64,000 nt of DNA from Chitinophaga oryziterrae. Its GTDB lineage: Bacteria > Bacteroidota > Bacteroidia > Chitinophagales > Chitinophagaceae. The notes beneath the pieces are model-generated. The model saw only the letters and a list, made by a program, of their open reading frames with translations, did no database searches and was not told where the DNA came from. Each line of letters starts with the position of its first letter. Positions within the stretch are counted from its first letter, which is position 1. The DNA lies in NCBI RefSeq assembly GCF_009758125.1, contig NZ_WRXO01000001.1:930001-994000 (forward strand), read 5' to 3'. Positions 1 to 8,993 of the stretch are shown here, piece after piece. The position numbers and the translations under genes are program-made.

Positions 1-615
1 GCTTATCTGATCGGATCTATACCTACTGCGGTTTGGGTCAGCAAAGGGATTTATGGTATGGACATCCGGGAGTATGGTAGCGGCAATGCCGGTGCCACCA
101 ACACTTTCCGTGTGCTTGGATCTAAAGCCGGGACCTTTGTAATGATTGTGGATATGTTCAAAGGTGTATTGGCAGTTCGTCTTTCTTACCTGTTATCTTA
201 CTATCACAATCCTGATCATCTTACACAACTGGTCAATTTCCAGATAGGTCTGGGACTGGCGGCCGTAGTTGGCCACATCTTCCCGATCTGGGCAAATTTC
301 CGTGGTGGTAAGGGTATCGCCACATTATTTGGCCTGGTACTGGCCATTCAGCCCCTGGTAGCGATCTGCTGTGTAGGTGTGTTTCTGCTGATCCTGTCAC
401 TGACCAGGTATGTATCCCTGAGTTCTATTATTGCCAGTATAGCCTTCCCTATTCTCATTTTGTACATCTTTAATGAGCCGGAAGTATTTTACCGCATATT
501 TGCGATCGCTGTTGCGCTGATGGTGGTGCTTACTCACCAGAAGAACATTACCCGCCTTTTAAGTGGTAATGAAAATAAAGTACCGCTGTTCAAGAACAGA
601 CGGACAAGGGACTAA
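1..615 (+). CDS. plsY: Glycerol-3-phosphate acyltransferase PlsY (5' end cut by window)
   Basis: The reading frame is open from base 1, so the N-terminus lies outside the window. The visible part starts AYLIGSIPTAVWVS, followed by the SGNAGATNTFR block and the FRGGKGIAT block, which are the conserved acyl-phosphate and glycerol-3-phosphate motifs of the PlsY family. Hydrophobic segments alternate along the chain as expected for this multi-pass inner-membrane enzyme. It transfers an acyl group from acyl-phosphate to glycerol-3-phosphate, the first step of phospholipid synthesis. The C-terminus is short and basic (KNRRTRD). A strong hairpin follows the stop. Confidence 0.95.
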   Translation, partial: AYLIGSIPTAVWVSKGIYGMDIREYGSGNAGATNTFRVLGSKAGTFVMIVDMFKGVLAVRLSYLLSYYHNPDHLTQLVNFQIGLGLAAVVGHIFPIWANFRGGKGIATLFGLVLAIQPLVAICCVGVFLLILSLTRYVSLSSIIASIAFPILILYIFNEPEVFYRIFAIAVALMVVLTHQKNITRLLSGNENKVPLFKNRRTRD

Positions 616-675
616 AACCTGCACTTCCTTTCTGGCATATCTATTGCTCTAAAGATCAAAAATATTAACTTTCCG

Positions 676-722
676 ACGCTTTTGATTATTACCGGTCCTG
701 TATCCGTAATAATCAAAAGCGT
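676..722. terminator. Strong hairpin, probable terminator after plsY
   Basis: A perfect 16-base inverted repeat (676-691 with 707-722, arm ACGCTTTTGATTATTA) encloses a 15-base loop. It sits between plsY and the M48 protease gene. There is no clear T-run, so factor-independent termination is an inference. Confidence 0.6.
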
Positions 723-765
723 ATTATTAACTGTAGCAAAAAGTCCTGTTTAAATTCGTTCTCAG

Positions 766-1566
766 ATGCAAAAGAAATTCCTTTTAATCGGTAGTCTTGC
801 TTTAATGATGGGTTGTGCCCGTGTCCCTATTACCGGTCGCAGCCAGTTAAACCTGATCCCCGAAAGTACTATGCAGTCAATGGCGCTGCAGGAGTACCAG
901 ACGTTTTTAACAACCAACAAAGCTATATCCTCTGCCACCAGCAAAGATGCTGAAATGGTAAAGAGGGTAGGACAGCGTATTTCTGCTGCGGTTACCCGTT
1001 ATATGGCACAGAACAACTTATCTGCTGAAGTAGCTAATTATAAATGGGAGTTTAATCTCGTGGATAATAAAGAGGTGAACGCCTGGTGTATGCCCGGTGG
1101 TAAAGTAGTGGTATATACAGGTCTATTGCCTGTGACACAGAATGAAACTGCGCTTTCCTGCGTAATGGGCCATGAAATTGCACATGCTATTGCGCGTCAT
1201 GGTAACGAGCGTATGAGTCAGCAACTGGTATCTCAGGGTATACAGGTAGCAGGACAGGTAGCGCTTAACCGTAATCCTACTGCGCAGAATGTTTTCTTAC
1301 AGTCGTTTGGTGTAGGTAGTAACCTGGGGTTACTGGCTTTCTCCCGTAAGGATGAACTGGAAGCCGATCACCTGGGTGTTATCTTCATGGCAATGGCGGG
1401 TTATAACCCACAGGAAGCAATTCCTTTCTGGAAGCGTATGGCGAGTGCCAGCACCGGTAGCAAACCACCTGAGCTGACAAGTACGCATCCGAGTGATGAC
1501 CGTCGTATCGCACAGTTACAGGCTGTTATGCCGGAAGCAATGAAGTATTATCAGCCGATAAAATAA
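766..1566 (+). CDS. M48 family metalloprotease, probable lipoprotein
   Basis: The protein has 266 residues. It starts with a lipoprotein signal peptide whose lipobox ends at Cys17 (LMMGC), so it is likely anchored to a periplasm-facing membrane leaflet. The zinc motif HEIAH is at residues 136-140 and the third ligand region ELEAD at 197-201, the standard M48 arrangement. The N-terminal ITGRSQLNLIPE stretch is typical of the periplasmic LoiP/BepA-like M48C subgroup that degrades misassembled outer-membrane proteins. No TPR tail is present, which makes it LoiP-like rather than BepA-like. It stands alone, followed at once by an intergenic double hairpin and the convergent oxyR. Confidence 0.88.
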   Translation: MQKKFLLIGSLALMMGCARVPITGRSQLNLIPESTMQSMALQEYQTFLTTNKAISSATSKDAEMVKRVGQRISAAVTRYMAQNNLSAEVANYKWEFNLVDNKEVNAWCMPGGKVVVYTGLLPVTQNETALSCVMGHEIAHAIARHGNERMSQQLVSQGIQVAGQVALNRNPTAQNVFLQSFGVGSNLGLLAFSRKDELEADHLGVIFMAMAGYNPQEAIPFWKRMASASTGSKPPELTSTHPSDDRRIAQLQAVMPEAMKYYQPIK

Positions 1567-1571
1567 TGGGT

Positions 1572-1639
1572 GCAGAGCAAAGCTCTGCAAAACCACTTCA
1601 ATTTTTTTGTGATGGTGCGCGAAGCACCATCACAAAAAA
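1572..1639. repeat. GTGATG double-hairpin repeat, copy A
   Basis: Two hairpins in tandem. The first is GCAGAGC-AAA-GCTCTGC (1572-1588). The second has perfect 16-base arms TTTTTTGTGATGGTGC and its complement (1603-1618, 1624-1639) around GCGAA. The A/T-rich outer arms give a T-run in both directions, so it can terminate both the M48 gene and the convergent oxyR. Related copies lie at 16420-16486 and 19086-19165. Confidence 0.8.
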
Positions 1640-1645
1640 TGACTT

Positions 1646-2593
1646 TTATTTCTCTATTATTATATCTACCACCTTCCTGTTCTTCTGTACCTTCATCTTA
1701 TCCGGTACATGTGCCAGTATTTCCTTCTTAAACGCCTCAATAAGCGCCTGTTTAATAAAGAACCTATGAGTTACCAGGCTAATCTCCCTAACCGGCTCAG
1801 GGGCCTTAAAATACCTCACCATGTTCATCTGGCGGGCTGACAGGTCCTGCAAAGACAGTTCCGGCAGAATAGTATAGCCTGCGTTCAGGTCAACCATCCT
1901 TTTCAGTGTCTCTACGCTACCCGTATTATACTCCAGGTTCTTATATTCACCCATCGTGAATTTATCTTTACAGATATTCAGCACCTGGTTACGCATACAA
2001 TGCCCTTCGTTCAGCAGCCATACATCCCGTGCATCAATATCTTCCGGTTTAATATACTTCTTTTCAAACAGGCTGTTAGTTTTGGCAGCATACACTACAA
2101 AAGACTCATAAAACAAGGGTTGTTCTTCCAGGTTGGGATTCTGCAGGGGAGTCGCTAACAACCCGCAATCCAGTTGCTCCTGTTTTAACAACTGCACTAT
2201 CTGTTCTGTAGGATGTTCCCATATCTCCAGTTTTACCTTCGGATATTTCTTCATGAAACCTGTCAGAATTCTTGGCAGTAAATAAGGCGCCAATGTAGGA
2301 ATGATCCCTACACGCAAAGTACCCTGTACTTCTTTTTTATGCCCTGCGATAATCTCTTTGATCCGGCCACTCTCTTTGAGTATGATCCGGCCCTGCGCTA
2401 CTACCGCAATACCTATTTCTGTAGGTACAACGGGCAGTTTACTTCTGTCAAATATCTTTACTCCCAGCTCATCTTCCAGCTTCTGTATCTGCATACTAAG
2501 CGTAGGCTGTGTAACAAAACACTTTTCGGCTGCAACGACAAAACTTCTATACGTATCAACCGCAACAACGTATTCCAATTGGACTGTGGTCAT
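1646..2593 (-). CDS. oxyR: Hydrogen peroxide sensor and LysR-type regulator OxyR
   Basis: A 315-residue LysR family protein with an N-terminal winged HTH (about residues 1-60, QPTLSMQIQKLEDELG recognition region) and a substrate-binding-like effector domain. The motif GHCMRNQVLNIC places cysteines at exactly 199 and 208, the same numbers and spacing as the peroxide-sensing disulfide pair of E. coli OxyR. The N-terminus aligns without offset to OxyR proteins (MTTVQLEYVVAV), which supports this start. It should activate peroxide-defence genes; no catalase or ahp gene is adjacent. The promoter -7 box lies only four bases upstream of the ATG. Confidence 0.95.
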   Translation of the reverse strand: MTTVQLEYVVAVDTYRSFVVAAEKCFVTQPTLSMQIQKLEDELGVKIFDRSKLPVVPTEIGIAVVAQGRIILKESGRIKEIIAGHKKEVQGTLRVGIIPTLAPYLLPRILTGFMKKYPKVKLEIWEHPTEQIVQLLKQEQLDCGLLATPLQNPNLEEQPLFYESFVVYAAKTNSLFEKKYIKPEDIDARDVWLLNEGHCMRNQVLNICKDKFTMGEYKNLEYNTGSVETLKRMVDLNAGYTILPELSLQDLSARQMNMVRYFKAPEPVREISLVTHRFFIKQALIEAFKKEILAHVPDKMKVQKNRKVVDIIIEK

Positions 2594-2597
2594 ATCA

Positions 2598-2605
2598 CAA
2601 AATTA
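2598..2605 (-). promoter_or_regulatory. Putative oxyR -7 box
   Basis: TAATTTTG on the minus strand matches the Bacteroidetes TAnnTTTG box. Its distance from the oxyR ATG (2593) puts the expected transcription start at or next to the start codon. Confidence 0.5.
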
Positions 2606-2710
2606 AACAGCCTTGAGGTATTGATGAAATCTATTTCTCCGGTGAAAGATATAGGCAGGAAAAAATAAAGGCCCCTAACGGAGCCTGTGATAAGTGTGAA
2701 TATTTTGCTA

Positions 2711-2772
2711 CAAACACGGGGCTCCTAACCGAGCCTCTTGTATTTAAGGCTCCGTTAGGAGCCCCGTGTTTG
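2711..2772. repeat. CTCCTAAC hairpin repeat, locus 1
   Basis: Two 25-base arms (2711-2735 and 2748-2772) pair with one mismatch around a 12-base loop. Each arm contains the small palindrome GGCTCC-TAAC-GGAGCC or its near copy. A further partial copy (CCCCTAACGGAGCC) lies at 2672-2685. The left flank TTTGCTACAAACACGGGG recurs at 62938. It ends just before the stop codon of the minus-strand gene at 2777, so it may also terminate that gene. Confidence 0.8.
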
Positions 2773-2776
2773 CAGA

Positions 2777-4030
2777 CTAGAAAATCCTATATCTGTATTT
2801 GATCTTATCCGTGTTGTTATACAGTTCTTTTATGTTGATAGAAGCCTGTATTTCTTTCACTGCATCATCTTTCAGGTTACGGAACTCAGCTTGTTTGGCA
2901 TCAATAACACTCTTATCAGCTAATCCGTTATCCTGTGCTATTTTCAAAGAGCTGTTTACCTTACCATAATAAGAGTCCAGTAAAGTAAAATATTCATTAT
3001 AAAGATTTTCGAAACGTTTGGTTTGCAGGATCAGATCTTCCAGCTGGTTATTTACCTCTTTCAGATTTGGATTCTCACGCAGTAATGCTTCGTAATCTAT
3101 CTTTTTACCTTTGGTATATTTGGTTTCAAGATCATTGAAAAATACCACTACTTTTTCCTTTTTGAAATCAAAGAAGAAATCATTCAGTGTTTCTCCAATA
3201 GATTTATTTCCACGCTGCGGCAACTGGTATTTCAATGCACTGGCAGTGAACATGATATGATCATACAGATTATCATGTAATAAATTCAACTGATCTTTAT
3301 TGAAATTCAAACCATATTCAAACTTCTGGTTCGCATCATTCAACGCACTGTAATACACTACGTATTTATTGAGTTCTTTCTCAAACTCTTTTAAAGTTTT
3401 CTGATTGATCTCTTTATTATTCACACTCACACTGTGCAGGAAATTCATCACAGAGTTAGCAATAGCTAAAGGTGGCGTTAAAGATGTGAAGCTCTGGAAG
3501 ATAGGGCTGGCGATAATGGATTTGGTAGACTCTATGATCTTACTGTTCTTCTCATCCTTATCACCTTTACCTTTTAACACTACCTTTTCTACCAGTTCCA
3601 CGATACGGTCGCTCAGTGAAAAGCCCAGCTCTTTACTTTCCGGGTTATTCAGGGATGTGATGAATATGTCGAGGTTACTGGTAGTAGTACGTGATTTCAG
3701 GTCAATGATCTTTTTATTCAGCAGGTAATATGTTTCGCTGGCATATACGATGTTGTTCCTGATGAGCTCATACTTGGTGATATTATCGATTTCGCGGCCC
3801 TGCAATAATCCCTGAATGGCATTGGAGTTTTGCTTGTCGCTGTCCGTAATACGTTGTAATTCATCAACAATCCTCCTGAGTGTGGTGTCGGCTGCCCTCA
3901 CCTGAGGCATAACAGTCTTCAATTCGTTAGGGTCCTGTACTTTAGTAGGTTCCTGCGCGTTGGCCAGTTGAAAACCAGTAAGGAAGATCAATAGTAGTGT
4001 CAGATATCTCATCATAGATTTTAAATGCAT
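2777..4030 (-). CDS. Secreted protein of unknown function, helix-rich
   Basis: I do not recognise this family. From the ATG at 4030 the protein has 417 residues, with a signal peptide ending in FQLANAQ; ATGs at 4018 and 4015 give almost the same peptide, while a start at 4102 would put a 24-residue hydrophilic leader before the signal peptide and is less likely. The mature part is dominated by charged, probably helical segments (for example KGKGDKDEKNSKII and FEKELNKYVVYYSALND) without membrane spans. It is monocistronic and faces away from the glycosyltransferase at 4281. A periplasmic or surface location is inferred from the signal peptide only. Confidence 0.75.
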   Translation of the reverse strand: MHLKSMMRYLTLLLIFLTGFQLANAQEPTKVQDPNELKTVMPQVRAADTTLRRIVDELQRITDSDKQNSNAIQGLLQGREIDNITKYELIRNNIVYASETYYLLNKKIIDLKSRTTTSNLDIFITSLNNPESKELGFSLSDRIVELVEKVVLKGKGDKDEKNSKIIESTKSIIASPIFQSFTSLTPPLAIANSVMNFLHSVSVNNKEINQKTLKEFEKELNKYVVYYSALNDANQKFEYGLNFNKDQLNLLHDNLYDHIMFTASALKYQLPQRGNKSIGETLNDFFFDFKKEKVVVFFNDLETKYTKGKKIDYEALLRENPNLKEVNNQLEDLILQTKRFENLYNEYFTLLDSYYGKVNSSLKIAQDNGLADKSVIDAKQAEFRNLKDDAVKEIQASINIKELYNNTDKIKYRYRIF

Positions 4031-4252
4031 GTTGTTGCCTGGTTTAAGTGCAAATTCATTCACTTGAGGGTGCGACATTTTCGGTAGGCCGGTAAAATAC
4101 ACAGCCCCCAGTTTCGACCTGTAAGTGTTTTTTGCATGCTATGCACGCATTTCAATAACAAAAAGCTAAGAAAATATGGTGCCAAAAAACTTTTCGCTGC
4201 AAAGATAACAATTTATAATAAGTTGAAATTGTCAGTCTTTCAACTACTTTAT

Positions 4253-4260
4253 TACCTTTG
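4253..4260 (+). promoter_or_regulatory. -7 box of the glycosyltransferase gene
   Basis: TACCTTTG matches TAnnTTTG and is followed by GCAG, the common Bacteroidetes context. A TTG at 4229-4231 is a weak -33 candidate. The start codon is 20 bases downstream. Confidence 0.55.
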
Positions 4261-4280
4261 CAGCCAAATTATCCACTTTC

Positions 4281-5021
4281 ATGTTAAATAATAAGAAGAT
4301 AGTGGTGGTATTGCCGGCATATAACGCAGCTTTAACACTGGAAAAAACTTACCTGGAAATACCCATGGATATCGTGGATGACGTGGTACTGGTGGACGAT
4401 GCCAGTAAGGACGATACAGTAATTGTTGGTAAACAGCTGGGTATCAGGCATATTATCCGTCACGACAACAACAAGGGGTATGGCGGGAACCAGAAATCCT
4501 GCTATAACAAGGCATTAGAGCTGGGCGCTGATATTGTGATCATGTTACATCCTGATTATCAATACACTCCCAAACTGATAACGGCAATGAGTTCCATTAT
4601 TGCCAACGAAGTATACCCTGTTGTGCTGGGTTCCAGGATTCTGGGCAAAGGCGCCTTAAAAGGCGGTATGCCGGGTTATAAATACGTATTTAACCGTTTC
4701 CTCACCCTGGCTCAGAATATCCTTATCGGGCAGAAACTGAGTGAATATCATACCGGTTACAGGGCTTTCTCCGGGGAGGTGCTGAGGGATATCGACTATA
4801 TGGCCAACAGCGACGACTTTATCTTTGATAATGAGATGTTATCGCAGATCTTCATGAAAGGATATGAGATAGGAGAGGTAACCTGTCCAACCAAGTATTT
4901 CGATGAAGCCTCCAGCATTAACTTCAAACGCAGCAGTATTTACGGACTTGGGGTATTGCGTGTATCATTACAGCACCGTTTGCATAAATGGGGACTGATA
5001 AAAGCAAAAATCTATAATTAA
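4281..5021 (+). CDS. Family 2 glycosyltransferase, DPM1/polyisoprenyl-phosphate type
   Basis: A 246-residue GT-A enzyme. It opens with VVVLPAYNAALTLEKT, the nucleotide-sugar binding strand of GT2, followed by VLVDDASKDDT and the HPDYQY segment that replaces the classical DxD. There are no C-terminal membrane helices, so it resembles the soluble dolichyl-phosphate mannose synthase group that charges undecaprenyl phosphate or directly modifies a lipid carrier. The stop is five bases before the methyltransferase gene at 5027, so the two are probably co-transcribed. The exact sugar cannot be read from the sequence. Confidence 0.85.
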   Translation: MLNNKKIVVVLPAYNAALTLEKTYLEIPMDIVDDVVLVDDASKDDTVIVGKQLGIRHIIRHDNNKGYGGNQKSCYNKALELGADIVIMLHPDYQYTPKLITAMSSIIANEVYPVVLGSRILGKGALKGGMPGYKYVFNRFLTLAQNILIGQKLSEYHTGYRAFSGEVLRDIDYMANSDDFIFDNEMLSQIFMKGYEIGEVTCPTKYFDEASSINFKRSSIYGLGVLRVSLQHRLHKWGLIKAKIYN

Positions 5022-5026
5022 CCCTT

Positions 5027-5818
5027 ATGGGCTTACAGTGGGAATTAGCTAAGAAATACCTGCATTACTATTTTACTGCCGGCAACCGCCATGATGTGCA
5101 TTCTCCCTTTGTATATACACTGGTAGAGGAGATCCTGCGCGATAAAAAGAAACCGGCAGCCTTCAGGGAAATTGAGCAGGTACGCAAGTCCCTGCTGCAA
5201 AGTGATGAAACCCTACAGGTAACAGACCTGGGTGCGGGTTCACTGGTAAACAGCGGTACAGAGCGGAAAGTGAGGGATATTACCCGCAATGCAGCCAAAC
5301 CGGCTAAATACGGACAGCTTTTTTACAGGCTGATCCAATACTATAAACCGGAATACCTGCTGGAGCTGGGTACTTCCATGGGCATGTCTACTTCCTATAT
5401 GGCCAAAGCTGCTCCCAATGCCCAGGTGATCACAATAGAAGGATGTCCGAACATCGCTGCCCGTGCAGCGCAGAATTTTAAGGACTTACAGTTAAATAAT
5501 ATCAAACAGTACGTGGGCAACTTTGATGCGGTATTACCTGCTGTATTACAGCAAGTGCCCAAGCTGGATTATGTATATATCGATGGTAACCATCGTTCTG
5601 CGCCAACATTACAATACTTTGAGCAATGCCTGGGCAAAGCCCATGACGAGTCCCTGTTCATCTTTGATGATATTCACTGGACGCCGGATATGGAAGCTGC
5701 CTGGCATACCATTCAACAGCATCCAAGGGTCACCTTCACCATAGACCTGTTTTTCATAGGATTGGTGTTTTTCCGTCCGGACATGAAAATCAAACAGCAT
5801 TTCATACTGAAGTACTAG
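5027..5818 (+). CDS. Class I SAM-dependent methyltransferase
   Basis: A 263-residue protein. The SAM-binding motif I is LLELGTSMGMSTSYMA near residue 105, followed by VITIEGCPNIAARA as motif II and LDYVYIDGNHRSAPT as motif III. The later FDDIHWTPDMEAAW block is typical of O-methyltransferase-like proteins of Bacteroidetes. It is the second gene of a likely operon with the upstream glycosyltransferase. The substrate is unknown; lipid or glycan methylation would fit the neighbour but is an inference. Confidence 0.82.
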   Translation: MGLQWELAKKYLHYYFTAGNRHDVHSPFVYTLVEEILRDKKKPAAFREIEQVRKSLLQSDETLQVTDLGAGSLVNSGTERKVRDITRNAAKPAKYGQLFYRLIQYYKPEYLLELGTSMGMSTSYMAKAAPNAQVITIEGCPNIAARAAQNFKDLQLNNIKQYVGNFDAVLPAVLQQVPKLDYVYIDGNHRSAPTLQYFEQCLGKAHDESLFIFDDIHWTPDMEAAWHTIQQHPRVTFTIDLFFIGLVFFRPDMKIKQHFILKY

Positions 5819-5849
5819 GTTATTATTATCTTGGGGAAAACATTCCAGG

Positions 5850-6635
5850 ATGAAAAAGCTTTGTTACCTGATTATCTTCTTATGCATGCAGCAGTTTGCC
5901 CAGGCCCAGGGGTATGATGCTTACACTCGTGAAACATACATTCATAACGGAGATACGCTGCGCTACCGCATGCTTGCCCCTCTCAATTATGATGTCCATA
6001 AATCCTATCCGCTGGTAATTTTCCTGCATGGTGCAGGAGAAAGAGGCCGTGATAATGCAGCCCAGCTAATACACGGTGGGAGTTTATTCCTGGAAGATTC
6101 CCTGCGCAGGGAATATCCTGCTTTTGTGATCTTCCCGCAATGCCCATCGGATTCTACCTGGGCGCCTTTTCACCTGAAGAGGGACAGCACGGGTAAAGTG
6201 ACGGGATTTGACTTCCTGGCGGCTGACCGTCAGCCGACTCCCGGACAGCTCGTAAAGTCCCTGCTGGACAGCCTCCTGGCTACCCATAAAGTAAACAGTA
6301 AAAAAGTATACATCGGTGGATTGTCTCTCGGAGGTATGGGAACATTTGATATGCTGGCCCGTTATCCTAAAACATGGGCAGCAGGTTTCCCTATCTGCGG
6401 TGCAGGTTTTGCAGAAAATGCAAAGAAGTTTGCGAAGATACCGGTGTGGATTTTCCATGGAGGAGCAGATCCTGTAGTACCGGTTACTTATTCGCAGAAT
6501 TATTATAAGGCATTAAAGGCATTACATGCAGATGTGCAGTATACAGAATATCCGGGTGTAGGACATAACAGCTGGGATAATGTTTTTGCAGAACCAGGGT
6601 TATTGAAATGGCTCTTCTCAAATACAAAGAAATAA
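5850..6635 (+). CDS. Secreted alpha/beta-hydrolase, esterase/peptidase of the dienelactone hydrolase-like type
   Basis: A 261-residue protein with a signal peptide ending near QFAQAQ. LVIFLHGAGERGRDN is the oxyanion-hole strand, GGLSLGGMGT the nucleophile elbow with the catalytic Ser, the segment FHGGADPVVP carries the acid and PGVGHNSW the catalytic His. The order and spacing fit the prolyl-oligopeptidase-like/feruloyl-esterase group with a central GxSxG. It is 31 bases after the methyltransferase and ends in a strong terminator, so it may be the last gene of the operon starting at 4281. It should act in the periplasm on an ester, probably from carbohydrate. Confidence 0.85.
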   Translation: MKKLCYLIIFLCMQQFAQAQGYDAYTRETYIHNGDTLRYRMLAPLNYDVHKSYPLVIFLHGAGERGRDNAAQLIHGGSLFLEDSLRREYPAFVIFPQCPSDSTWAPFHLKRDSTGKVTGFDFLAADRQPTPGQLVKSLLDSLLATHKVNSKKVYIGGLSLGGMGTFDMLARYPKTWAAGFPICGAGFAENAKKFAKIPVWIFHGGADPVVPVTYSQNYYKALKALHADVQYTEYPGVGHNSWDNVFAEPGLLKWLFSNTKK

Positions 6636-6640
6636 AAATA

Positions 6641-6670
6641 AAAACGCCCCGGCACTTGACCGGGGCGTTT
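6641..6670. terminator. Bidirectional terminator between esterase gene and hemL
   Basis: AAAACGCCCCGG-CACTTGA-CCGGGGCGTTT forms a GC-rich stem with A/T tails on both sides. It separates the convergent genes ending at 6635 and 6701. Confidence 0.85.
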
Positions 6671-6700
6671 CTCCACTCTGCACAGGATTTGAATTGTTAA

Positions 6701-7996
6701 CTATTTGATGACAGCAATAACTTCTTTTACAGTTGCTATTGTCTTGTCCATATCTTCGATCGTTAAAGCGTTACTGATAAACCAGCTTTCAAAAGCAGAT
6801 GGTGGAAGATAGATTCCACGTTCTAACATGGCATGAAAGAAGTTCTTAAATAATTCATTGTTGGCTCCGGATGCGGCATCAAAATTAATGATAGGATATT
6901 CTGCGAAATGAACACTCAACATAGACCCAAGGTTATTTACCTGATGAACAATGCCTGCTGCACTTAATGCTGATTGTATTCCACCTGACAGATAAGCTCC
7001 TTTTTCCGCCAGTTGCCGGTATATATCCGGGTTTTCGTCCAATGTCTGTAGTAAAGTATATCCTGCTATCATGGCAATTGGATTGCCGCTCAAAGTTCCT
7101 GCCTGGTATATCTTACCAACAGGCGCTACGTGTTGCATAATTTCACGGCGTCCGGCAAAGGCTCCCACTGGCATACCTGCGCCAATAATCTTGCCAAAGG
7201 TAACCAAATCTGCTTTAATATTAAACAGTTCTTGTGCACCCCCTCTTGCCAATCTGAAACCAGTCATTACTTCATCAAAAATCAGCAGGATATTATTGGC
7301 ATCACATACTGCACGCAAGCCTTCCAGGAAGCCCGGTTGTGGCAGGATACAGCCCATGTTACCAGCTACCGGTTCTACAATTATGGCTGCAATCTGGTCC
7401 GGAAATTCTGCTACCAGCTTTTCTACTGCCGGCAGATTATTATATGGGGCGGTCAGGGTGTCTGCTGCAACGCTTTGCGTAACACCCGGAACGGATTGTA
7501 TATCAAGTGTAGCCACGCCACTTCCCGCACTCACTAAAAATGCATCTGCATGACCATGATAATTACCTTCAAATTTGATGAATTTATTGCGACCGGTAAA
7601 TCCTCTTGCTACTCTTAAAGCAGACATACAGGCTTCCGTTCCTGAATTCACCATACGTACCTGGTCGATGTTAGGCACCATATGCACGATCAGTTCCGCT
7701 ATCTTTGTTTCGAGCTCAGTAGGCGCGCCGAAAGAAGTAGAGTAGGTAGCATATTCCTGGATTTTTTTCACCACTGGTTCATACGCATGACCCAGGATCA
7801 TCGGACCCCATGAATTGATGTAATCTATGTAGGTATTGCCATCCACATCATACAGGTAAGCGCCTTTGGCGCTCTTCATGAAAATGGGCGTACCGCCTAC
7901 ACCTTTAAATGCACGCACCGGTGAATTAACGCCACCCGGGATAACTCTTTGTGCCCTCTCAAATAATGTTTTACTCAGATTGTACATGGTGTTCAT
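6701..7996 (-). CDS. hemL: Glutamate-1-semialdehyde 2,1-aminomutase
   Basis: A 431-residue PLP enzyme of usual length for HemL. It shows the family N-terminus [19 protein letters not shown], the MVNSGTEA cofactor-binding segment, and the Schiff-base Lys in [16 protein letters not shown]. It converts glutamate-1-semialdehyde into 5-aminolevulinate, the second step of the C5 route that begins with HemA. It is the last gene of the minus-strand hem operon, seven bases after hemB. An alternative ATG four codons in (7987) is possible. Confidence 0.96.
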   Translation of the reverse strand: MNTMYNLSKTLFERAQRVIPGGVNSPVRAFKGVGGTPIFMKSAKGAYLYDVDGNTYIDYINSWGPMILGHAYEPVVKKIQEYATYSTSFGAPTELETKIAELIVHMVPNIDQVRMVNSGTEACMSALRVARGFTGRNKFIKFEGNYHGHADAFLVSAGSGVATLDIQSVPGVTQSVAADTLTAPYNNLPAVEKLVAEFPDQIAAIIVEPVAGNMGCILPQPGFLEGLRAVCDANNILLIFDEVMTGFRLARGGAQELFNIKADLVTFGKIIGAGMPVGAFAGRREIMQHVAPVGKIYQAGTLSGNPIAMIAGYTLLQTLDENPDIYRQLAEKGAYLSGGIQSALSAAGIVHQVNNLGSMLSVHFAEYPIINFDAASGANNELFKNFFHAMLERGIYLPPSAFESWFISNALTIEDMDKTIATVKEVIAVIK

Positions 7997-8002
7997 TGTA
8001 TT

Positions 8003-8974
8003 TTATGATTGCAATAACCGCACCGCATCTTTTGCAAAGTAAGTAGCTATCAGATCTGCACCCGCACGTTTGATGCTGGTCATGATTTCCAGGACCGCTT
8101 TATCTTCATCCAGCCATCCCATTTTAGCGGCTGCTTTTACCATCGCATACTCACCACTTACGTGATAAGCGCTTACCGGTACTGTTACACGGTCCTTGAT
8201 GATCCTGATAATATCCAGGTAAGCCAGCGCTGGTTTCACCATCACGATATCTGCTCCTTCCTCAATATCCATCAGTGTTTCCTTGATGGATTCGCGGGAA
8301 TTCGCATAATCCATCTGGTATGTTTTCTTATCTCCGAAACCAGGTGCGGAATCCAGTGCATCACGGAAAGGACCGTAAAAGCAGGAAGCATATTTGGCAC
8401 TGTATGCCATAATGCCAACGTTGGTAAAGTTATTATGTTCGAGGGTATTACGGATAGATAAAATCCTGCCGTCCATCATATCGCTGGGTGCCACAAAATC
8501 TGCTCCTGCTTCTGCATGGCTGAGGCTCATGCGTGACAGTACCTCTACTGTTACATCATTCACGATCTGTGTGCCTTCTACGATACCATCGTGGCCGTAG
8601 GTAGAGTAGGGGTCCAGCGCCACGTCCGTCATCACTATCATCTCCGGAATGGCATTTTTTATGGCTTTGATACCACGCTGCATTAACCCATGGGGGTTTA
8701 CGGCTTCCGTTCCTTTATTATCTTTTAATTCATCCGGGCATTTGATAAACAGTAGTACACTCTTAATTCCCATGCTCCAGAGTTCTTTCGCCTCTTTTAC
8801 GGTGAGGTCCAGCGAATGGCGGAAATAACCTGGCATTGAACTGATCTCTTCTTTCACATTCTCTCCTTCAACGATAAATAAGGGAGCGATAAAATCGCCG
8901 GGCCTTAATATTGTTTCTGCTACCATCGCACGAATGGCCGGAGATGTCCTCAAAATCCTGTTTCTGCGTATCAT
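8003..8974 (-). CDS. hemB: Delta-aminolevulinic acid dehydratase (porphobilinogen synthase)
   Basis: A protein of 323 residues from the ATG at 8974, the normal family length. A longer in-frame start at 9070 would overlap hemF by 77 bases and add 32 unrelated residues, so it is rejected. The N-terminus RNRILRTSPAIRAMVAET is typical, VMVKPALAYLDIIR holds the active-site Lys, and DFVAPSDMMDGRI the second. The cysteine-rich zinc site of some HemB proteins is absent here (TDVALDPYSTYGHDG), suggesting a magnesium-type enzyme. It condenses two 5-aminolevulinate molecules to porphobilinogen. Confidence 0.95.
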   Translation of the reverse strand: MIRRNRILRTSPAIRAMVAETILRPGDFIAPLFIVEGENVKEEISSMPGYFRHSLDLTVKEAKELWSMGIKSVLLFIKCPDELKDNKGTEAVNPHGLMQRGIKAIKNAIPEMIVMTDVALDPYSTYGHDGIVEGTQIVNDVTVEVLSRMSLSHAEAGADFVAPSDMMDGRILSIRNTLEHNNFTNVGIMAYSAKYASCFYGPFRDALDSAPGFGDKKTYQMDYANSRESIKETLMDIEEGADIVMVKPALAYLDIIRIIKDRVTVPVSAYHVSGEYAMVKAAAKMGWLDEDKAVLEIMTSIKRAGADLIATYFAKDAVRLLQS

Positions 8975-8993
8975 GATTTGTATTTTATGATGG

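Noticed and set aside
2301-2668. Plus-strand ORFs of about 100 codons over oxyR.
   Set aside because: They overlap the oxyR coding sequence, which has full family conservation.
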